Assembly (NCBI GenBank): GCA_963729695.1
Contig: CAVSOT010000004.1
Span: forward strand, 124,001 to 188,000
Reading direction: 5' to 3'
DNA from: PALSA-693 sp963729695
GTDB taxonomy: Bacteria; Actinomycetota; Acidimicrobiia; Acidimicrobiales; Palsa-688
DNA length: 64,000 nucleotides
Made by a program: the position numbers and the translations under genes. Below the pieces are notes generated by a model. The model was not told where the DNA came from and did no database searches. It worked only from the letters and a program-made list of their open reading frames with translations. Shown one piece after another: positions 27,122 to 35,821 of the stretch. Positions within the stretch are counted from its first letter, which is position 1; every line of letters begins with the position of its first letter.

Positions 27122-27681
27122 ACCGACCTTCCTTTCCCAGAGTCGACAGTTCTCAAGCCAAGAGACTCCTTATACATCGCTTGCCTCCCATATTACGATC
27201 CCTGTATGGGGCTCTCTCGATCCCAGACTGCTGGCAATTCCCGTAACAAACATCTATTAAGTGCTCACTTTCGTCATCTCATGAACGCCTCCGTGTCGCG
27301 CCGATTGCTCGTGGAGCCGTGCTGGCGCTGCCCGGGGAGCTGGCAGTCGCTCACTGGTTTGATAGGAGACGTGACGTTTGGGGTTGGGGTCTACCTGGCG
27401 GCGTGCTGATTCGCGGTTCGACGTTGAGACCAAGGTCCGCCGACTGGCTGCTGACCTTCCGGCGATTTGACCGGCAACCAGGGCTCGTCGGCGAAGAGCA
27501 TTGTTCGCGCCAATCAAACGGCTGAGGTCTTCCGACGTACTCCATCCCCCTTGAGCACTCGTTCAAGCTCGGTGCCCGTATTCGTATCACGGCGAGGCGA
27601 TGGCGTCAAGAAGTAAGGTCAGGATAGGTTTCGACGGGTCAGGTCTTTCCACGGGCGGCTCCGACTAGGCTCAAAAATCGA
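27122..27681. other. divergent intergenic region
   Basis: 560 bases between the lipoprotein gene and the TetR gene. Frames on both strands are Arg/Ser-rich and look like shadows; no transposase remnant could be shown. A TAGGCT at 27667-27672, nine bases before the TetR ATG, may be a -10 element. Confidence 0.4.
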
Positions 27682-28320
27682 ATGTCGCCAGCTTTACGAA
27701 ACAGCGAAACGGACTCCAGAACTCGGACAGCGCTCCTAGACGCCACCCAGGACCTCATGCTCGAAGAAGGCTACGCCGCAGTCAGTTCTCGACGGGTTGC
27801 TGTTAGAGCGGGACTCAATGCTGCTGGACTCGTCAACTACTACTTCGGGACGATGGATGACCTCTTCATCGCACTCTACCGCAGTGTTGCTGACAGGAGC
27901 CTGGCGCGGCAGCAGTCAGCGCTGTCGTCGACTCAGCCGATATGGGGTCTTTGGGAGTCGATCTACGATCAGGCGGATACCGCCCTCCTGACGGAGTTCA
28001 CCGCCTTGGGCAACCACCGCAAGGCGATTAGAGCCGAGATCGCCGCCACCACGAGACGGATCCGTATGGTGCAGGTCGAAGCCGTGTCCTCAGTACTAAG
28101 AGCCGGGGGAATAAATTCAGGTGACTGGCCACCCACCTCTGTTGCTTTGCTTCTTGCAGCCATCTCACGGTTTATCGTTGCCGAGGAAACAGCAGGGATC
28201 TACGAAGGCCATGCGGAAACGATCGCTCTGGTAGAACGCCACATCCGAGGACTTGAGGGTGACCGGAGTCGCACCAGGCGCAAGCCCTCGATCCGTAAGG
28301 GGATTGGGAACTCGAAGTAA
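27682..28320 (+). CDS. TetR family transcriptional regulator
   Basis: 212 residues. N-terminal helix-turn-helix: RTALLDATQDLMLEEGYAAV, SSRRVAVRAGLNAAGLVNYYFG. The C-terminal ligand domain is divergent and its tail basic (TRRKPSIRKG). Divergent from the solute-binding lipoprotein gene, which it may control. The ligand is unknown. Confidence 0.88.
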   Translation: MSPALRNSETDSRTRTALLDATQDLMLEEGYAAVSSRRVAVRAGLNAAGLVNYYFGTMDDLFIALYRSVADRSLARQQSALSSTQPIWGLWESIYDQADTALLTEFTALGNHRKAIRAEIAATTRRIRMVQVEAVSSVLRAGGINSGDWPPTSVALLLAAISRFIVAEETAGIYEGHAETIALVERHIRGLEGDRSRTRRKPSIRKGIGNSK

Positions 28321-28654
28321 CGACGGCTGCGCTCTCGCCGAGGGGTCGGTAGGTCCGGGGTGGCAAGCTTGAAGGGTGCTCGTACTTCGTGATGGGGACC
28401 TTGACTTGATGGGGTGAGGGAACCTCACCGTTGCGGGGCTCGTTTCGCAGGTCGATGTTGTCTGTCGTCAATTGCTTGAGCGCTTCGTAAAGGGGCGCAT
28501 CAGGTCGGCGGGGATGCCGATGACCGAATCCCTACCGGCAACGGATAGGCCCGTGTTCAGGACACCTGTTTCTCCCAATCGCCGTCAGCTTGTCCCGATC
28601 GCCGATCCTCATACGAAGACGGCCTGTCGATCTCGAGCCGGGGCCTGGGATACG
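28321..28654. other. intergenic region between convergent genes, nothing recognised
   Basis: 334 bases between the TetR gene and the DMT transporter gene. The frames here show no similarity I recognise, and no perfect terminator hairpin was found. Confidence 0.35.
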
Positions 28655-29689
28655 TCACGTCGATGTCCGCGAGCGTCGGTGAGGAATTGGCTGCCGGCGG
28701 GGATCAGTTCGACGTGTCGACGGTCGCGGACGAGGAGCTGGGTGCGACACGACTGACGACCCGCCGTCTGGCCGGTGTTGGCTCTCAGTGGGGACTTCGC
28801 GGCCCTCGCGCATCGGTTTCCGTCCCGACGTTTGGGTCTGTTGGTAGATGCTCAACACGATCGGGGAAGTGGCCAGTACGGCTATGCCGGCGGCAGCGAC
28901 AAGGGCGCAGCCGGCCTCGGCCGCGAGCGCCGCGCCGCTCAGGCGGGCTCGCTCCTCGAAGAGCAGGTCGCCGGTGACGACGGCGACGATGGGTTCGAGC
29001 AGGGCTATGGCGGGCAAAGACAGGGCGAGCGGCCCGGCCTGGTAAGCGCTTTGAGATACGACCAGGGCGCAAATGCCCAGGGCCACGACCGCGTAGATAT
29101 GCCAATTGGTGAACGTCGCGGGCACACCGTGGGAGAGCTGGGCGGTGACTGCCTTGGTGACGATGGCCAGCAGCCCGAACGACAGGCCAGCCGCGGCGCC
29201 GAGCAGCGTGGCCCGGTACGGCCCGCGGGCGGCGGCTATGACGGTCAGAGCGGCAATGGCGCATCCGATGGGAGTCACGGTCAGGACCCAATCGAGCCCG
29301 CTGGCCTCGGCTGTCCCGGTGGCCGGGGCAGCGACGATCAGGAAGGCCGCGATCCCTCCCAGCACGCAGGCGATCCCGATCCATTCTCGTCGGCCGGCTC
29401 GGCGATGGTGGCGCCAGCCGGCGAGCGGGATGGCGAAGGCGAGCTCTGTGACGACGATGGGCTGTACCAGCGCCACCGGCCCGTTGGCCAAGGCCAGAGC
29501 TTGGAAACCGAACCCGGCCACCAGCAGGGTCACTCCGGCGAGCCACTTGGGCCGGTGGGCCAGGTGAAGGAGAAGCCGCGGCTTGAGGGAGACGTCAAGC
29601 TCTGTTTCTTGTGTTGCCTCCTGCTGGGCCACCGCCGCCAGGGCGAAGCTGACGGCGGCGCCGAGTGCTGCTGCCACCGATGCGATCAT
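28655..29689 (-). CDS. DMT superfamily (EamA/NIPA-like) transporter
   Basis: 344 residues with nine to ten transmembrane segments in the first 285 residues, and a hydrophilic, Pro/Arg-rich tail of about 55. LALANGPVALVQPIVVTELA and ALLEPIVAVVTGDLLFEE are typical of DMT proteins in actinobacteria. Exports or imports a small metabolite or metal ion. A 49-codon gene with a strong ribosome binding site ends 15 bases upstream, probably the same operon. Confidence 0.85.
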   Translation of the reverse strand: MIASVAAALGAAVSFALAAVAQQEATQETELDVSLKPRLLLHLAHRPKWLAGVTLLVAGFGFQALALANGPVALVQPIVVTELAFAIPLAGWRHHRRAGRREWIGIACVLGGIAAFLIVAAPATGTAEASGLDWVLTVTPIGCAIAALTVIAAARGPYRATLLGAAAGLSFGLLAIVTKAVTAQLSHGVPATFTNWHIYAVVALGICALVVSQSAYQAGPLALSLPAIALLEPIVAVVTGDLLFEERARLSGAALAAEAGCALVAAAGIAVLATSPIVLSIYQQTQTSGRKPMREGREVPTESQHRPDGGSSVVSHPAPRPRPSTRRTDPRRQPIPHRRSRTST

Positions 29690-29704
29690 CGTGCCGCCTC
29701 GCTT

Positions 29705-29854
29705 CTATCCGCTAGCCCAGCCGAGGACGGCTGTCCTAGAGCGAGAGGCCCCGTCGGGGCCGATGACGGTGACAGTGCTGGCAGATCCGGGCCATTCCAC
29801 GTCGGAGCGGTGCTGGAAGATCAGGGGGCAGAGGGGGCGGTGGTAGACGGACAT
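29705..29854 (-). CDS. small hypothetical protein (49 residues)
   Basis: A frame from ATG 29854 to TAG 29705, preceded by AGGAGG at ideal spacing. The sequence begins MSVYHRPLCPLIFQH and includes TVTVIGPDGASRSRTAVLGW. No family recognised. It lies just ahead of the DMT transporter gene on the same strand. The strong ribosome binding site and the position are the only evidence. Confidence 0.45.
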   Translation of the reverse strand: MSVYHRPLCPLIFQHRSDVEWPGSASTVTVIGPDGASRSRTAVLGWASG

Positions 29855-29937
29855 CGGTCCTCCTGTGCACGTCGCTCTATTGCGCCTCTACTCGACTGCG
29901 ACGAGGTGCGACAGGCATCAAGAGGATGTGGAGCCGT

Positions 29938-30030
29938 CATGGAGATACGCCGCCCGGGGCCAGAGGATTTGGTGATCCTCGACCTGGGTTTGCCGGATGT
30001 CCCCGGGGAGGAGCTCGCTCGCGAGATCCG
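29938..30030 (+). pseudogene. response-regulator receiver fragment
   Basis: From ATG 29938 the frame reads PEDLVILDLGLPDVPGEELA and REIRS, which is the phosphoacceptor-Asp segment of a receiver domain. Nothing of the rest of the domain is found before or after it. A short relic just upstream of the ATP synthase a gene. Confidence 0.5.
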
Positions 30031-30192
30031 CTCCGGGCACCGACGGCACCCGCTCTCAGGCGTCGGGAATCTTCACACCGGCTGCATACGGCTCTCACGG
30101 TCGTGGCGCATCACCCCTGTGTACTGGCCTTGACCGCCGGAGCCACCCTAGGCGACGGTTCGAGAACCACCTATACCCTGGAGGCCCGTTCC

Positions 30193-30966
30193 ATGACCCC
30201 CGATACAGCCGGGCCGCTCGAACTCGGCGCCCTGCGCACAGCCGACGTCGCCGGGTTGACCCTACATCTCGACACCATCGTGGCCTCTGTCACCGCCGGC
30301 GTGATCGTCATCGCCGCCGGGCTGTACGCCCGCCGGGGGGCGACGTCTGGTCGACCCACCCGGGCTCAGCTCGCATGGGAGACCGTGATATCGAACGCAG
30401 AGCGCTACGTCGGATCGAGGATCGGTCCCGCAGGGCGGCGGGTGGTACCCCTGGCAGTGACGCTGTTCGTGTTCATCCTCGCCGCCACGCTGCTCGAAAC
30501 CGTCCCCAGCGGCCATCCGGACAAGATGCTCCCAGCGCCGACCGGGGACCTGAACTTGACCTTGGCGTTGGCGCTGCTGGTGGTGGTCTTGGTTCACGTC
30601 AGCGCCATCCGGGCCCGGGGCCTGCGTGGCTACCTGCGCCACTACCTGCAGCCCAGCCCTTTTTTGCTGCCGCTGCGGATCCTGGAAGAAGCAGCCAAGC
30701 CGGTCACGCTCGCCCTGCGCCTGTTCGGCAATGTGTTTGCCGGCACCGTGATGGTGATCCTCATCTTCGAGCTGATACCGCCGGTCCTGGCGCCGGTGCC
30801 GCTCATCGCCTGGAAGCTGTTCAGCGTCTTCGTCGCGGTCATGCAGGCCTTCCTGTTCTCTCTGCTCACCATCTTGTACTTCGAGACGGCCGTCGGGTCA
30901 GACCGCGCCGCTGCCGATTCGACCCGCCCTGAAGTCACAATGAATCCGGAAGGGGGACTTCGATGA
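30193..30966 (+). CDS. atpB: F-type ATP synthase subunit a
   Basis: 257 residues from ATG 30193 (CTGGAGG upstream). Five to six transmembrane helices. The functional helix is LALRLFGNVFAGTVMVILIF, with the essential Arg, and the last helix AWKLFSVFVAVMQAFLFSLL; both are well conserved. Subunit a forms the proton half-channels next to the c-ring. The next gene is subunit b, overlapping by 4 bases (ATGA); the c-subunit gene expected between them is absent. Confidence 0.9.
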   Translation: MTPDTAGPLELGALRTADVAGLTLHLDTIVASVTAGVIVIAAGLYARRGATSGRPTRAQLAWETVISNAERYVGSRIGPAGRRVVPLAVTLFVFILAATLLETVPSGHPDKMLPAPTGDLNLTLALALLVVVLVHVSAIRARGLRGYLRHYLQPSPFLLPLRILEEAAKPVTLALRLFGNVFAGTVMVILIFELIPPVLAPVPLIAWKLFSVFVAVMQAFLFSLLTILYFETAVGSDRAAADSTRPEVTMNPEGGLR

Positions 30967-31325
30967 CAGCCAGTTTCATGACCATAAACGCCACCTTCGT
31001 CATCGAGCTGGTCGTGTTCGTAGTCGTGCTCGCAGTCCTGGCCCGATTCGTCGTCAGACCGCTGCAGGCCGCCATGCAGCGCCGCCAAGCCGAGATCGAA
31101 AAAGCCCAAGCGCAGGCTCGCCACGCCGAGGAGCTCTTGGCGGCCGCCCAAACCGAATACGACGCCACCCTCGCCCAGGCTCGGCGCGAAGCCCGCCAGA
31201 TCATCGAAGCGAGCCGGGAGATAGCCACCTTCCTGGAACAAGAAGGGCGCCAACGCGCCCAGCAGCACCTGGATCGAAGCCCGTACGCAACCAACGTCGA
31301 CGACCGCTTGTCGCGGGCCCCCTGA
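30963..31325 (+). CDS. atpF: F-type ATP synthase subunit b (short)
   Basis: 120 residues: an N-terminal membrane helix (TFVIELVVFVVVLAVLARFV) and a long charged helix (MQRRQAEIEKAQAQARHAEE, EYDATLAQARREARQIIEAS), as in F0 b subunits. It is shorter than the usual 160 or more, and the last 25 residues do not look like the b-subunit C-terminus, so it may be truncated. No delta, alpha, gamma, beta, epsilon or c genes follow. Either part of an unusual split locus or a relic of a second ATP synthase operon. Confidence 0.8.
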   Translation: MTASFMTINATFVIELVVFVVVLAVLARFVVRPLQAAMQRRQAEIEKAQAQARHAEELLAAAQTEYDATLAQARREARQIIEASREIATFLEQEGRQRAQQHLDRSPYATNVDDRLSRAP

Positions 31326-31517
31326 CCGAGCAGATGGGGCCCGGAGAGGATCGATCTCATCGACGCCGCCCACGCCGCTCATCGGGGGCGGCTCGCCCTC
31401 GAACGGGCGCACCCCTGCCGGAAGACTCCTTTTGGCGACCAGCGACTGATCAGATCGATATGAACCACACCCTCAGCTGCTGGCGTGAGTCGAGCCCAGC
31501 ACCTAGCACGTTCTGAA

Positions 31518-32453
31518 ATGTCCGCTCCCATTTGGGTTTGGCCGGCGACGATCGCGGTCATAGGCGCCCTGCTGGCCGCCGACTTCGCCCTGACCCGCTC
31601 GGCCCGCTCTCCTCACCTGCGCACATCGCTGATCATGAGCGGGGTCTCGGTCACAGCGGGGCTCGCATTCGGCACTGTCGTTTGGGTGTGGCGAGGGGCC
31701 GGGATGGCCGGGCAGTACTACGCCGCTTACGGTCTGGAGAAGACGCTCAGCGTCGACAACCTGTTCGTGTTCGTGCTGGTGTTCTCTTCACTGGCCGTCC
31801 CGGAGCGGCTACAGCGGCGGGCCCTGTTCCTCGGGGTCATCGGGGCACTGGCGATGCGGGCCACCCTGATTGTTGTGGGCGGTGCCCTTATCGCCGACAT
31901 CAGCTGGGTCTTCTACCTTTTCGGGGCAGTCGTACTTAGCGCCGGGTTGCGGATGTGCCGCGGCCACGGCCAGATGGACCCTTCCAGCAGCCGGATCGTA
32001 CGGGCCGCCCGTCGCCTGCTGCCGATCACCAACGACTACATGGGCGAAAGACTCGTCGCCCGGGTTGACGGCCGGGTCATGGCCACCCCACTCCTCGTCG
32101 CGGTGGTTGCCATCGAGGCCGCCGACCTCGTCTTCGCCATCGACTCCGTTCCCGCCGTGTTCGGCGTGACCCGCGACGTCTACCTGGTGTTCGCCTCGAA
32201 CGCCTTCGCCGTGATCGGCCTGCGTTCTCTCTACTTCCTGCTGGCAGACTCGGTGACCCGGTTCGAGTACCTCAAGCAGGGGGTCGCCGTACTGCTTGTC
32301 CTGGTCGGTGTGAAGATGCTCCTGTCCGCGGTCGTGCACATCCCGACGTGGGTCACGCTGGCGGTGATCGTCATCGTCCTCGGCGCCTCGATTGTCGCCA
32401 GTCTGCAACGGGCCCGACGCCGCGACTCTGCTGACCGGGTGACCGTCAGGTAG
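31518..32453 (+). CDS. TerC family integral membrane protein
   Basis: 311 residues from ATG 31518, with about nine transmembrane segments. TerC hallmarks: LEKTLSVDNLFVFVLVFSSL, FGAVVLSAGLRM and EAADLVFAIDSVPAVF with conserved acidic residues in membrane segments. TerC proteins export manganese or other metals, or support secreted enzymes. No yybP-ykoY riboswitch could be recognised in the 190 bases upstream. Confidence 0.93.
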   Translation: MSAPIWVWPATIAVIGALLAADFALTRSARSPHLRTSLIMSGVSVTAGLAFGTVVWVWRGAGMAGQYYAAYGLEKTLSVDNLFVFVLVFSSLAVPERLQRRALFLGVIGALAMRATLIVVGGALIADISWVFYLFGAVVLSAGLRMCRGHGQMDPSSSRIVRAARRLLPITNDYMGERLVARVDGRVMATPLLVAVVAIEAADLVFAIDSVPAVFGVTRDVYLVFASNAFAVIGLRSLYFLLADSVTRFEYLKQGVAVLLVLVGVKMLLSAVVHIPTWVTLAVIVIVLGASIVASLQRARRRDSADRVTVR

Positions 32454-32492
32454 GCGAGAAGCCACCGCCCTCGCCGCGATAATTTGGGCCAG

Positions 32493-32690
32493 CTACGCCT
32501 TCTTGGTCGGCCGTCTCGGCGGCAAAACTTTCCCCCCGCGCCCCGCCGGTCGTTCGATGCCGAAGAGCCGCTCAAAGGCGTCTACCTGAGCGATGTGGGC
32601 GCCGTACACCGAGCGGCACCAGCGGCGCACCGTCTTCCGGGCCGAGCGCGCCACGCGGCGCGGCTGTGAACGGTCGATGGTCGCCGTCAT
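32493..32690 (-). CDS. small basic hypothetical protein (65 residues)
   Basis: ATG 32690 is preceded by GAGGTGATC, a near-perfect Shine-Dalgarno sequence. The protein is strongly basic (SQPRRVARSARKTVRRWCRS, ending PPRRPTKKA) with a central AHIAQVDAFERLFGI. Convergent with TerC, 39 bases apart. No family recognised; a nucleic-acid-binding role would fit the charge but is only a guess. Confidence 0.45.
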   Translation of the reverse strand: MTATIDRSQPRRVARSARKTVRRWCRSVYGAHIAQVDAFERLFGIERPAGRGGKVLPPRRPTKKA

Positions 32691-32922
32691 CGCGATCACC
32701 TCACCAAGGAAGACCTACTGCCGACTGCGTTTCAGAAGGCCTATCTCATTGAAGCGACCGGCTGAAGATCCGGCATGTGCACGAGATGGAATCGACACGA
32801 ACGTTTGCTGGCTCAGCAAAACTTCGCCAACATATCCGTGCGGCCCCCCGCGACGCCGAGACCAGTGGCCATACGGTGGATCTCGCACTAGCGTTGGCGA
32901 GGACTCGGTGAGAGGAGCGATC

Positions 32923-33345
32923 ATGAAGGACTCCGCACCCGCGGACCGTGCCGTGAAGTGGCACCGACACACGTCATGGTCCCAGCTCGGCTACGAAGAG
33001 TCAGCCGACCATTTCACCGGCGCTCGTTTCGTCTTGGCTCGAGATGAGTCGGAGACTGACTGCCCGAAGATCTCGAAAGTGCACTTTCCGGCGGGCCATC
33101 GCGTCGAGCCGCACATGCACCTGGTGGGATACGCGGAGATCGTCCTGGAGGGCTCGCTGCGCGTCGGTCGAACCTGGCACCTACCCGGTGACATCCGCAT
33201 TGTGGGAGCCAAGACCGCTTACGGGCCTCAGGAAGTCGGCCCGGATGGCGTGACCTTGCTCATCGTGTTCGACGGGACCGACACGATGCATGTCGATCTT
33301 CAAGGGAACCGCCCCGAGCCGCCCGCAACCCAGACCGGCACTTGA
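32923..33345 (+). CDS. cupin domain protein
   Basis: 140 residues, with AGAGGAG before the ATG. Metal-ligand motif 1 is seen in FPAGHRVEPHMHLVGYAEIV. The second motif (PGDIRIVGAKTAYGPQEV) has no obvious His. Similar in size to ChrR/ethanolamine-type cupins. Next gene is the PF04909 amidohydrolase, 178 bases downstream, same strand; it may serve the same pathway. Confidence 0.8.
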   Translation: MKDSAPADRAVKWHRHTSWSQLGYEESADHFTGARFVLARDESETDCPKISKVHFPAGHRVEPHMHLVGYAEIVLEGSLRVGRTWHLPGDIRIVGAKTAYGPQEVGPDGVTLLIVFDGTDTMHVDLQGNRPEPPATQTGT

Positions 33346-33523
33346 GCTGTTCCATCGACGGCGCCGGTTGCTCTGCCGCGGGGCCTGACGCCGATTCGAA
33401 TCACCTGGAGACGAGCCCGGTGGACACACGTTGTCGCTTTCTGGTACCGCGCTACATTTGGCTCGGCTTTCGTCGGAATCAGCCCTGTGGACGAGGACGC
33501 ACGGACTCGTCGGTAGAAGCGCC

Positions 33524-34723
33524 ATGAAGCGAGGGTTGAAGGTCTTCGACGCAGATGCCCACGTTGTTTACCCGCCAGACCTCTGGAGCCGGTTCCTCGA
33601 TGCTCGCTTCCAGGACCGGGTCGTCCTTGAGGTTCCCACGGGCTCGGGGCGCTCCGGGCGGGTGAACGCCCGAGTGACGGTTGACGGCCGCTATGCCCAG
33701 CACGACCGGATGCTCTACACCGATATTCTGGGGGCGATCTCCTGGACGCCCGCCGACATTGTGGAGCGGTACGGCGAGCTGGTGACGCTCGGTTTCACGG
33801 GCGATCGCACTGCCCGCGCGCTCGAAGTCGAAGGTGTCGACGTATCGGTCGTCTACGGGCCTGCGGCTGAGATGTGGTTCGACGGCATCGACCCGGAGAT
33901 CCAGGCGGGGCTGGCGCGCGCGTACAACCGGTGGGGTCAGGAGATGCGCGAGTCGTCGAACGGCCGCGTGGCCACCTCGGGTCCGATTCCGATCGGGGAC
34001 GTGAGCCGAGCCGTCGACGAGATCCAGTACGCCTACGACCACCTCGGCATCCGGTGCTTCTGGGCGCGTCCCGACCATCTCAATCATCGGAACCTGGGCG
34101 ACCGGTATTACGACCCGGTGTACGAGCTGTTGCAAGATCTCGATTGCGCGTTCGCGACGCACGAGTTCCTGGGCCTCAACGCGCACACGACGGGATCCGA
34201 TCGCTATACGACCTACACCGAGTGGCACTCGGTGCTCCACCCTCACGATGCGCAGCATGCCTGCCTATCGATGATCGTCAACGGCGTCTTCGAGCGCTTC
34301 CCTCGGCTGCGGTGCGCGTACCTGGAAGCAGGGTGCGGGTGGCTGCCTTCCTGGCTTCACCGCATCGATGAGCATCTCGAGCTGGCAGGGGCGCGTGAGT
34401 TCCCGAACCTGACGATGTCAGCCACCGAATACTTCGGCCGGAACTGCTGGATCTCGACCGAATGCGACGACCCGTTCGTCTCCGACGTCATCCGCTGGAT
34501 GGGTGACGGGCACATCGTCTACGACACCGACTTCCCGCACCCGGACTCCAAATACCCGCATGCCACCAACCACTTCCTCGACGCGTCGCCGGAGTTGATC
34601 TCCAATGTCGCCAAGGCGAAGATCCTGTGGGACAACGCGCTTGACCTCTACCGCTTCCCGGCGGGTTACCTTCCGGACGAGTCGACGTTTGCCGAAGCGC
34701 CCGGTGAGCTCGCCATCTCCTAG
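33524..34723 (+). CDS. amidohydrolase family 2 (PF04909, ACMSD-like) protein
   Basis: 399 residues. The N-terminal metal site is DADAHVV, the distal acidic residue lies in YDTDFPHPDSKYPHA, and the third region is CAYLEAGCGWLPSWLHR. This is the COG2159 group, metal-dependent hydrolases or decarboxylases acting on aromatic or cyclic acids. Two more members lie at 44.1 and 62.0 kb. ATG chosen because the family starts here; upstream codons in frame are unlike it. Confidence 0.9.
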   Translation: MKRGLKVFDADAHVVYPPDLWSRFLDARFQDRVVLEVPTGSGRSGRVNARVTVDGRYAQHDRMLYTDILGAISWTPADIVERYGELVTLGFTGDRTARALEVEGVDVSVVYGPAAEMWFDGIDPEIQAGLARAYNRWGQEMRESSNGRVATSGPIPIGDVSRAVDEIQYAYDHLGIRCFWARPDHLNHRNLGDRYYDPVYELLQDLDCAFATHEFLGLNAHTTGSDRYTTYTEWHSVLHPHDAQHACLSMIVNGVFERFPRLRCAYLEAGCGWLPSWLHRIDEHLELAGAREFPNLTMSATEYFGRNCWISTECDDPFVSDVIRWMGDGHIVYDTDFPHPDSKYPHATNHFLDASPELISNVAKAKILWDNALDLYRFPAGYLPDESTFAEAPGELAIS

Positions 34724-34877
34724 TTCTACTTGGGGATCAGACTTCGCGGCACAAGACCTCCCGTCACCCTGACGATCGCTCGGGGATGAACCTGCGGAAC
34801 AAGCGTTGGGAACCAATGCGCATCACCGATCGTGTATGAGGTGCTGCAGTCGGCAGCGAACGAATTCGGAGGGATGC

Positions 34878-35513
34878 ATGAAGCGCTGGTCATGGTGTCT
34901 GGTCGTCGTGGCCGTCGCGGTTCTTGCCGGCTGCGGATCGACCCATCAGCAATCGAACCCCCCGGCCGCCTCGACCCCGACAACCGCCTCCCCCCCGACG
35001 ACCACGCCCTCGCCTGCGACCACCCCGCCGCCCGTCACCACTCCCACAACCACCACCTCTGCGCCTACGACCGCGGCCCCCTCCTCTGGTCCCTCGCTGT
35101 GCGCCACTTCTCAGCTGGCTGGCAGCCTCGGCGCGGCCAACGGCACCGCGGGTACGATTTACTATCCGCTTGGGCTGCGCAACACCAGCACCTCCACGTG
35201 CTATGTGCAGGGCTACCCGGGCGTCTCGTTCGTGGCCGGAGCGGACGGCCATCAGGTTGGTGCCCCCGCCACTAGGGGCCAGGAGGCCACGGCCAGGGTC
35301 GTACTCGCTCCTGGTCAGGTCGCCGATGCCACGCTTGGCATCCACGACGCCTCCGCCTTCACGCAACCGCCGTGCGACCAGACGCCCGTCCTCGGACTGC
35401 GCGTCTACCCTCCCGATCAGACAGCTGCCCTCTTCGTGCCTCACCGCGACACGGGATGTTCCAACACAGCCGTCGCAACCCTGCTCATCGGTCCGCTGAC
35501 CGCCGCCGGGTAA
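34878..35513 (+). CDS. DUF4232-type secreted lipoprotein
   Basis: 211 residues. Signal peptide with lipobox VLAGC (Cys19), then a Pro/Thr/Ser-rich linker of about 50 residues that spans the cell wall. The globular domain has CATSQLAGSLGAANGTAGTI, LRNTSTSTCYVQGYPGVSF and a C-terminal Cys, matching DUF4232, an actinobacterial extracytoplasmic domain of unknown role. GGAGGG precedes the ATG. Confidence 0.88.
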   Translation: MKRWSWCLVVVAVAVLAGCGSTHQQSNPPAASTPTTASPPTTTPSPATTPPPVTTPTTTTSAPTTAAPSSGPSLCATSQLAGSLGAANGTAGTIYYPLGLRNTSTSTCYVQGYPGVSFVAGADGHQVGAPATRGQEATARVVLAPGQVADATLGIHDASAFTQPPCDQTPVLGLRVYPPDQTAALFVPHRDTGCSNTAVATLLIGPLTAAG

Positions 35514-35821
35514 TCCTTGAGGCGCCTCGCGCGCAGCCGACGCATCGGTCCCGGCCGGCCGGGTGTGAGCCGAAGCAGAGGGCGTCGTTACCGCCGAGGT
35601 CCGGGCACCGGGCCGCGTCCGGCGGCTGTCGCGGTTCCACCACCCGGAGGGTCTCCCACTTGAATATCGCCGGATAGTTGTAGAGAATCCCAAAAGTACC
35701 TATCCTCGGCGAGGGAATGGCGGCGCACGACAGCGTATGGCGCCGCCTTCGTCAAGATCCTGTCGCCCGCGGGGGCATCGGGAGCCGCTCGAGCGGAAAT
35801 ACTCCGAGGGAGGGCACAGCC
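35514..35821. other. intergenic region, nothing recognised
   Basis: 308 bases between the DUF4232 lipoprotein and the repeat protein. An in-frame ATG at 35717 could extend the repeat protein but has no room for a ribosome binding site. Confidence 0.35.

Noticed and set aside
27250..27600. Possible insertion-sequence remnant between lipoprotein and TetR genes
   Set aside because: No DDE motif, terminal repeats or recognisable transposase segment.
31326..31517. Possible yybP-ykoY manganese riboswitch ahead of the TerC gene
   Set aside because: The conserved motifs of that riboswitch could not be found.
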